Origin: Thiothrix sp.
Lineage (GTDB): Bacteria > Pseudomonadota > Gammaproteobacteria > Thiotrichales > Thiotrichaceae
Assembly: GCF_028714775.1 (NCBI RefSeq)
Contig: NZ_JAQTLS010000022.1
Coordinates: 1-64,000, forward strand
DNA length: 64,000 nt
Reading direction: 5' to 3'
Both the position numbers and the translations under genes were made by a program. Position 1 is the stretch's first letter. The number at the start of each line of letters is the position of its first letter. The notes under the pieces are model-generated. The model was not told the origin of the DNA. It saw nothing but the letters and a program-made list of their open reading frames with translations, and ran no database searches. Shown piece after piece: positions 60,196 through 64,000 of this stretch.

Positions 60196-60617
60196 TGGAT
60201 TTGGAAAAGCTGAAAAAGCTACGTAAACGCCGCATGGAGCAATGCTTTATTGAATTGCAAACCCAACGGCAGATACTGGCTGACTGGCAAATCAACGTGC
60301 GACAAAAGGAACAACAACTGGCTGACTTCCAGCTCTGGCGGCTAACGCATCAGGATGCCCTGTTTGCCAGCCTGCAAAACCAGCCCTTTAACCCCGCGAT
60401 GCTGATGCACTATCACGCCGAACTGGAAGAGTTTCGCAAACAAGAAGAAGCGTTACGGGGAGAACTGAATGCCATATACCAATCCCTACAGGCTGCCAAC
60501 GCACAAGTCGAGGTAGCCCGCCAGCATTCTAGCCAAGCTAATATCAAGCTGGAAAAACTTAAAGAAATCATCCAGCTTCACGACGGAAAAAAGCCATCCG
60601 AAGAGCTTGCTCAATAA
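60195..60617 (+). CDS. sctO: T3SS stalk protein SctO (YscO-like)
   Basis: A 140-residue coiled-coil protein ([42 protein letters not shown]) of the FliJ/YscO type that links SctN to SctV. Position directly after sctN supports it. Overlaps the sctN stop by one base; its last 50 bp overlap convergent sctL. Confidence 0.85.
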   Translation: MDLEKLKKLRKRRMEQCFIELQTQRQILADWQINVRQKEQQLADFQLWRLTHQDALFASLQNQPFNPAMLMHYHAELEEFRKQEEALRGELNAIYQSLQAANAQVEVARQHSSQANIKLEKLKEIIQLHDGKKPSEELAQ

Positions 60618-61188
60618 CCTGAAGCTGCTGCTCCAACCCGGCATTGACGATGCCAATATCCGATTCCAAAATACAATCATCAGGCTGCAACTGGGCATCA
60701 CCCACCACTTCCAAGCTACTGAAACGGTGCGGAATCGCATCCAATTGTGCCGCCACTGCTGCTTGTTGGTGTGGATGCACCCTTACCAATAATTTGTGGC
60801 TACCGCGTACCAGCTCCAAACCGCCCGACACGGCTTCCCGCACGCGCTCATCCAAATCCAGATTACGCACTACCTTACGCACCGCCGTAGTAACAAGTTC
60901 GACCAACTCATCTTCCAATTTGGCAAGCGTGTCGTTAACCCGCCCTGCGAATAACACCATCTGTTCTGCCGCCTGTTGGCTGGCACGGCCTTTACCCTCC
61001 TCCAAACCCCGCTGGATGGATTTTGCCAGCGCCACGGCTGCCACTTTTTCGCGTTGCCGGTAGCGCTGTTCAAGCTGTTGCAAAAGCTGCTCATAGGTCA
61101 TCATTTGCTCATAATCAGCCGCCTTCAAGATTTGTTGCCCTGAATGCAGTTGCGCCCCCAACGGTTTAATTGAAAAGAATTTTTCCAT
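60568..61188 (-). CDS. sctL: T3SS stator protein SctL
   Basis: A 206-residue FliH/YscL-like protein. A coiled-coil N-terminal half rich in Gln/Glu, then the C-terminal ATPase-binding domain (VRKVVRNLDLDERVREAVSGGLELVRGSHKLLVRVHPHQQAAV...DDCILESDIGIVNAGLEQQLQVIEQAL). Start 61188 overlaps sctK by 23 bp; a GTG at 61200 is possible. Confidence 0.92.
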   Translation of the reverse strand: MEKFFSIKPLGAQLHSGQQILKAADYEQMMTYEQLLQQLEQRYRQREKVAAVALAKSIQRGLEEGKGRASQQAAEQMVLFAGRVNDTLAKLEDELVELVTTAVRKVVRNLDLDERVREAVSGGLELVRGSHKLLVRVHPHQQAAVAAQLDAIPHRFSSLEVVGDAQLQPDDCILESDIGIVNAGLEQQLQVIEQALRMAFFRREAG

Positions 61189-61861
61189 CACGTCCCACAC
61201 CTATTTTTATTTCAATGGCAACTTTCTGTACCAACACCGCGCATTCACCCGACGCCCGATCCCACGCCCCCCCGAATCTGGCGTGGCGTTTCCATTGCAC
61301 GTACCAGTCACGTTCCAACTTAAACATTAAGCGCTTCCAAAAAGCATCCGGGAAACGGTTAAATGCCGCCCGCAAACACAGCAACCCCGCCAAGGCCATG
61401 CGGTTCCTCAACCCCATTTTGCCCGGAAAAGCAGGGGGCTTACCGACCTTGTGGGTTAAGACGGGCGCACGTTGTTGCATGAATGCGTATAAATCTTCGC
61501 CGACAATGTGCCGTAAGCGGGTAATGTCCTCCCGCGTAATGACCAACCGCGCCAAATCAGCGTACAACACCGCCCCCAGATACTCGACCAACTGCTTAAT
61601 ATCCTCGCCGCCCCACAGCGCAATTTGTGACAGCGGGCTACGGAAGTCAAAAAACACACTTTCAGCAACCCCCAAACGGGTCAACATATAGTGGGGCACA
61701 CGGCTGTTGGTGGAATGCACACCTACCAAACGCTGGAGGACTTCGCCTTCCGGCATCGCCTTCAACCAGCTCTCATGCACATACAAGTCAGGCCGGAAAT
61801 TGAACTTCCAGACCGCTTGGGTCAACGCATCATCAATATCAATATTTTTTGGAAGTTGCAT
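61166..61861 (-). CDS. sctK: T3SS sorting-platform protein SctK
   Basis: A 231-residue protein of the YscK/OrgA-type (FNFRPDLYVHESWLKAMPEGEVLQRL...KRLMFKLERDWYVQWKRHARFGGAW). SctK connects SctD to SctQ. With sctL it forms a two-gene minus-strand unit convergent with the main operon, and it is divergent from the collagen-like gene. Confidence 0.82.
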   Translation of the reverse strand: MQLPKNIDIDDALTQAVWKFNFRPDLYVHESWLKAMPEGEVLQRLVGVHSTNSRVPHYMLTRLGVAESVFFDFRSPLSQIALWGGEDIKQLVEYLGAVLYADLARLVITREDITRLRHIVGEDLYAFMQQRAPVLTHKVGKPPAFPGKMGLRNRMALAGLLCLRAAFNRFPDAFWKRLMFKLERDWYVQWKRHARFGGAWDRASGECAVLVQKVAIEIKIGVGRDGKILFN

Positions 61862-61995
61862 GAAAGGCGCACACCTGATTAATCATGTAAAACATTATCC
61901 ATTGCAGACGCACCCCATCTCACACGCTTCCAGACAAATGGAGCAGTAAAACGCTACAAACCGTTCGTAAGACACTTTTGCGCATTTATCCCTGC

Positions 61996-62095
61996 CACAT
62001 AAACACGCTCAAAAAACCTGACTCATACTCCAAAACACATGGAGATGAGCCACAAACCCCATCGTGTGCTCACAGAAAAGCATTTATCCGCTGAT
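61996..62095. promoter_or_regulatory. Shared motifs upstream of the collagen-like gene
   Basis: CACATAAACACGCTCAA (61996-62012) matches 15 of 17 bases at 52206-52222, and TTATCCGCTGAT (62084-62095) is identical to 52313-52324. GCATTTATCC is also repeated at 61982-61991 and 62080-62089. The gap 61862-62233 between sctK and the collagen-like gene has no other ORF. The shared motifs suggest common control with sctC/sctQ. Confidence 0.55.
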
Positions 62096-62233
62096 GGCGC
62101 TCATGGCCCAGGTTTCGGAAAGGAACTCTGAAGCCACCACTCGGCACAGCCCGCCTGTGCAAACCATCAGCAGGTAAAAAACAGGTTGGAATGACTTCAA
62201 CCGACTCATGGTTCAAAAGCAAAGGAGCAAAGA

Positions 62234-64000
62234 ATGCTTAACTTGAATACGCAAAATACTACGTCTACCAATAGCTGCAACAACAGCTACGGCAACACTT
62301 CATCAACTTCCGGCACGGGTTCCACTTCCAGCATGGGAGGGCTGGGTGGCCTGTTAGGTATGTGTGGTGGTGACAGCCAGTCCACGCTGATGATGGCACT
62401 GCTCAACATGATCATCCAATTGCTGCAACAAGTGCAGAATAACCAAGGCAACCAAGGAGGTCAGAATAATAACTGTGGTTCCAACGGCGGCACTGGCGGC
62501 TCCAACGGTACTGGCGGTTCTAATGGCAGCAACGGAACTGGCGGCTCCTGCGGAACTCATGGCTCACACGGTTCCCACGGCTCTCATGGTTCCCACGGTA
62601 ATGTAGGCCCTCAAGGCGCTACCGGCGCTCAAGGCGCTACCGGCGCGACTGGTGCTCAAGGCGCAACTGGCGCGACTGGTGCTCAAGGGGCACAGGGTGC
62701 TACAGGCTGCACTGGCGCTCAAGGGGCACAAGGTGCAACTGGCGCGACTGGTGCTCAAGGGGCACAAGGTGCAACTGGCGCGACTGGTGCTCAAGGCGCG
62801 ACTGGTGCAACTGGCGCTACCGGCGCTCAAGGCGCAACTGGTGCTCAAGGCGCTACTGGTGCAACTGGTGCAACTGGTGCAACTGGTGCAACTGGTGCAA
62901 CTGGTGCTCAAGGCGCTACAGGCGCTCAAGGTGCAACTGGCGCTACAGGCTGCACTGGCGCGACTGGTGCTCAAGGTGCTACCGGCGCTCAAGGCGCTAC
63001 TGGTGCAACTGGCGCTCAAGGCGCTACTGGTGCTCAAGGCGCTACCGGCGCTCAAGGCGCAACTGGTGCTCAAGGCGCTACCGGCGCTACCGGCGCTACC
63101 GGCGCTCAAGGCGCTACCGGCGCTCAAGGCGCTACCGGCGCTCAAGGCGCTACCGGCGCTCAAGGCGCTACTGGTGCAACTGGTGCTCAAGGCGCTACCG
63201 GCGCTCAAGGCGCAACTGGTGCTCAAGGCGCTACCGGCGCTCAAGGCGCTACCGGCGCTCAAGGCGCTACCGGCGCTACCGGCGCTACCGGCGCTACCGG
63301 CGCTCAAGGCGCTACCGGCGCTCAAGGCGCTACCGGCGCTACCGGCGCTACCGGCGCTCAAGGCGCTACCGGCGCTACCGGCGCTCAAGGCGCTACCGGC
63401 GCTACCGGCGCTACCGGCGCTACCGGCGCTCAAGGCGCAACTGGCGCAACTGGCGCTACAGGCTGCACTGGCGCAACTGGTGCTCAAGGCGCTACCGGCG
63501 CTCAAGGCGCGACTGGTGCAACTGGTGCAACTGGTGCAACTGGTGCTCAAGGTGCTACCGGCGCTCAAGGCACAACTGGTGCAACTGGTGCTCAAGGCGC
63601 TACCGGCGCTCAAGGTGCAACTGGCGCTACAGGCTGCACTGGCGCGACTGGTGCTCAAGGTGCTACCGGCGCTCAAGGCGCAACTGGTGCTCAAGGCGCT
63701 ACCGGCGCTCAAGGCGCGACTGGTGCTCAAGGCGCTACCGGCGCTCAAGGTGCAACTGGCGCTACCGGCGCGACTGGCGCTCAAGGCGCGACTGGTGCTA
63801 CCGGCGCTCAAGGCGCGACTGGTGCTACCGGCGCAACTGGTGCAACTGGTGCAACTGGTGCTCAAGGCGCAACTGGCGCTACCGGCGCTACCGGCGCTCA
63901 AGGCGCAACTGGCGCAACTGGCGCAACTGGCGCTACCGGCGCTCAAGGCGCTACCGGCGCTCAAGGCGCGACTGGTGCTACCGGCGCTCAAGGCGCTACC
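62234..64000 (+). CDS. Harpin-like N-terminus fused to a long collagen-like repeat, 3' end off window
   Basis: At least 589 residues with no stop. AAAGGAG precedes the ATG at 62234. The first 121 residues are Asn/Thr/Ser/Gly-rich ([20 protein letters not shown]), with one amphipathic helix ([17 protein letters not shown]) and Gly/Asn stretches; this outline resembles small harpins such as Hpa1. Three GSH-type turns lead at residue 122 to a Gly-x-y collagen repeat of 156 visible triplets (mostly Gly-Ala-Thr and Gly-Ala-Gln). No Sec signal. Adjacent to the T3SS and sharing its upstream motifs, it is a candidate secreted substrate. Confidence 0.75.
   Translation, partial: MLNLNTQNTTSTNSCNNSYGNTSSTSGTGSTSSMGGLGGLLGMCGGDSQSTLMMALLNMIIQLLQQVQNNQGNQGGQNNNCGSNGGTGGSNGTGGSNGSNGTGGSCGTHGSHGSHGSHGSHGNVGPQGATGAQGATGATGAQGATGATGAQGAQGATGCTGAQGAQGATGATGAQGAQGATGATGAQGATGATGATGAQGATGAQGATGATGATGATGATGATGAQGATGAQGATGATGCTGATGAQGATGAQGATGATGAQGATGAQGATGAQGATGAQGATGATGATGAQGATGAQGATGAQGATGAQGATGATGAQGATGAQGATGAQGATGAQGATGAQGATGATGATGATGAQGATGAQGATGATGATGAQGATGATGAQGATGATGATGATGAQGATGATGATGCTGATGAQGATGAQGATGATGATGATGAQGATGAQGTTGATGAQGATGAQGATGATGCTGATGAQGATGAQGATGAQGATGAQGATGAQGATGAQGATGATGATGAQGATGATGAQGATGATGATGATGATGAQGATGATGATGAQGATGATGATGATGAQGATGAQGATGATGAQGAT
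62597..64000 (+). repeat. Collagen-like Gly-Ala-Thr/Gly-Ala-Gln tandem array
   Basis: 156 in-frame Gly-x-y triplets to the window edge, encoded by 9-bp and 18-bp units such as GGCGCTACC and GGCGCTCAA. Almost all are GAT or GAQ; there is one GPQ near the start, one GTT and four GCT triplets with Cys at residues 159, 240, 411 and 468. Near-identical codons (GCT ACC, GCA ACT, GCG ACT blocks) point to recent duplication and make slippage or recombination likely. Confidence 0.9.

Noticed and set aside
62564-63991. 475-codon open frame on the minus strand, Ser/Ala/Gly-rich
   Set aside because: It is the exact codon-for-codon complement of the collagen-like repeat; the repeat has no stop on either strand. 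No ribosome site or domain.
62600-64000. CRISPR-like regular repeats
   Set aside because: The units are 9-18 bp, in frame, without unique spacers, and encode Gly-x-y triplets; no cas genes.
1-64000. tRNA genes, insertion sequences and prophage
   Set aside because: I found no cloverleaf-like intergenic sequence, transposase, integrase or phage structural gene; a short tRNA could be missed by eye.

Overview
The window reads as a Gammaproteobacterium of moderate GC content, most likely Thiotrichales and Thiothrix-like. This placement is inferred from the gene set (dapA-bamC, hemH, murI, rsgA, oligoribonuclease, RluB), from the sulfur theme (TsuA-like thiosulfate transporter, methionine gamma-lyase, O-acetylhomoserine sulfhydrylase) and from homologies I recognise by eye. 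No 16S sequence is inside the window to settle it, although an rRNA operon promoter and leader point out of its left edge.

Layout. 1-334: minus-strand rrn promoter and leader. 335-6856: housekeeping block (MBL hydrolase, bamC, dapA, peroxiredoxin, PhoH ATPase, DedA, thiosulfate-type transporter). 7181-12950: outer-membrane protein, a LysR/pirin/cytochrome b561/YceI cluster and an orphan membrane histidine kinase with strong operator-like repeats. 12938-20225: rsgA, cytochrome c, M48 protease, orn, gloB, gmk, NlpC/P60, rluB, GST. 20270-33100: accessory genes, including VOC and SRPBCC proteins with an internally deleted SRPBCC remnant, a Cys/His-rich membrane protein before a two-component system, two toxin-antitoxin modules (HipBA and Phd-like/DUF3368 PIN), and a methyltransferase/TetR pair. 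33205-41700: a signalling island with a roadblock protein, an RlpA-like lipoprotein, two paralogous winged-helix regulators (one with GAF), a secreted protein, a CxxCH-containing hybrid sensor kinase and a hemerythrin. 41769-47934: sulfur amino-acid PLP enzymes, murI, inositol-phosphatase family, hemH, lipid A acyltransferase.

47928-64000 is the most interesting part: a non-flagellar type III secretion system (T3SS). The minus-strand order sctC-D-E-F-G-I-J matches the Yersinia ysc order (C D E F G [H] I J). The divergent operon is sctQ-R-S-T-U, an NfeD-like membrane protein, then sctV-N-O; sctK-L are convergent at its end. The machine departs from the canonical plan in several ways. SctC keeps only the N-terminal ring domains and has no secretin channel. 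SctU has lost the NPTH autocleavage motif. SctJ has no C-terminal membrane helix. An NfeD-like OB-fold protein sits between sctU and sctV. No needle-length ruler, gatekeeper, translocator or chaperone of translocators is visible.

Next to this system, running off the right edge, is a protein whose N-terminus resembles small harpins (Hpa1 type) and whose body is an almost proline-free collagen-like Gly-Ala-Thr/Gly-Ala-Gln repeat of at least 156 triplets. Its upstream region shares two motifs with the sctC/sctQ divergent promoter, which links it to the T3SS. I propose it as a candidate exported, fibre-forming substrate of a divergent T3SS.
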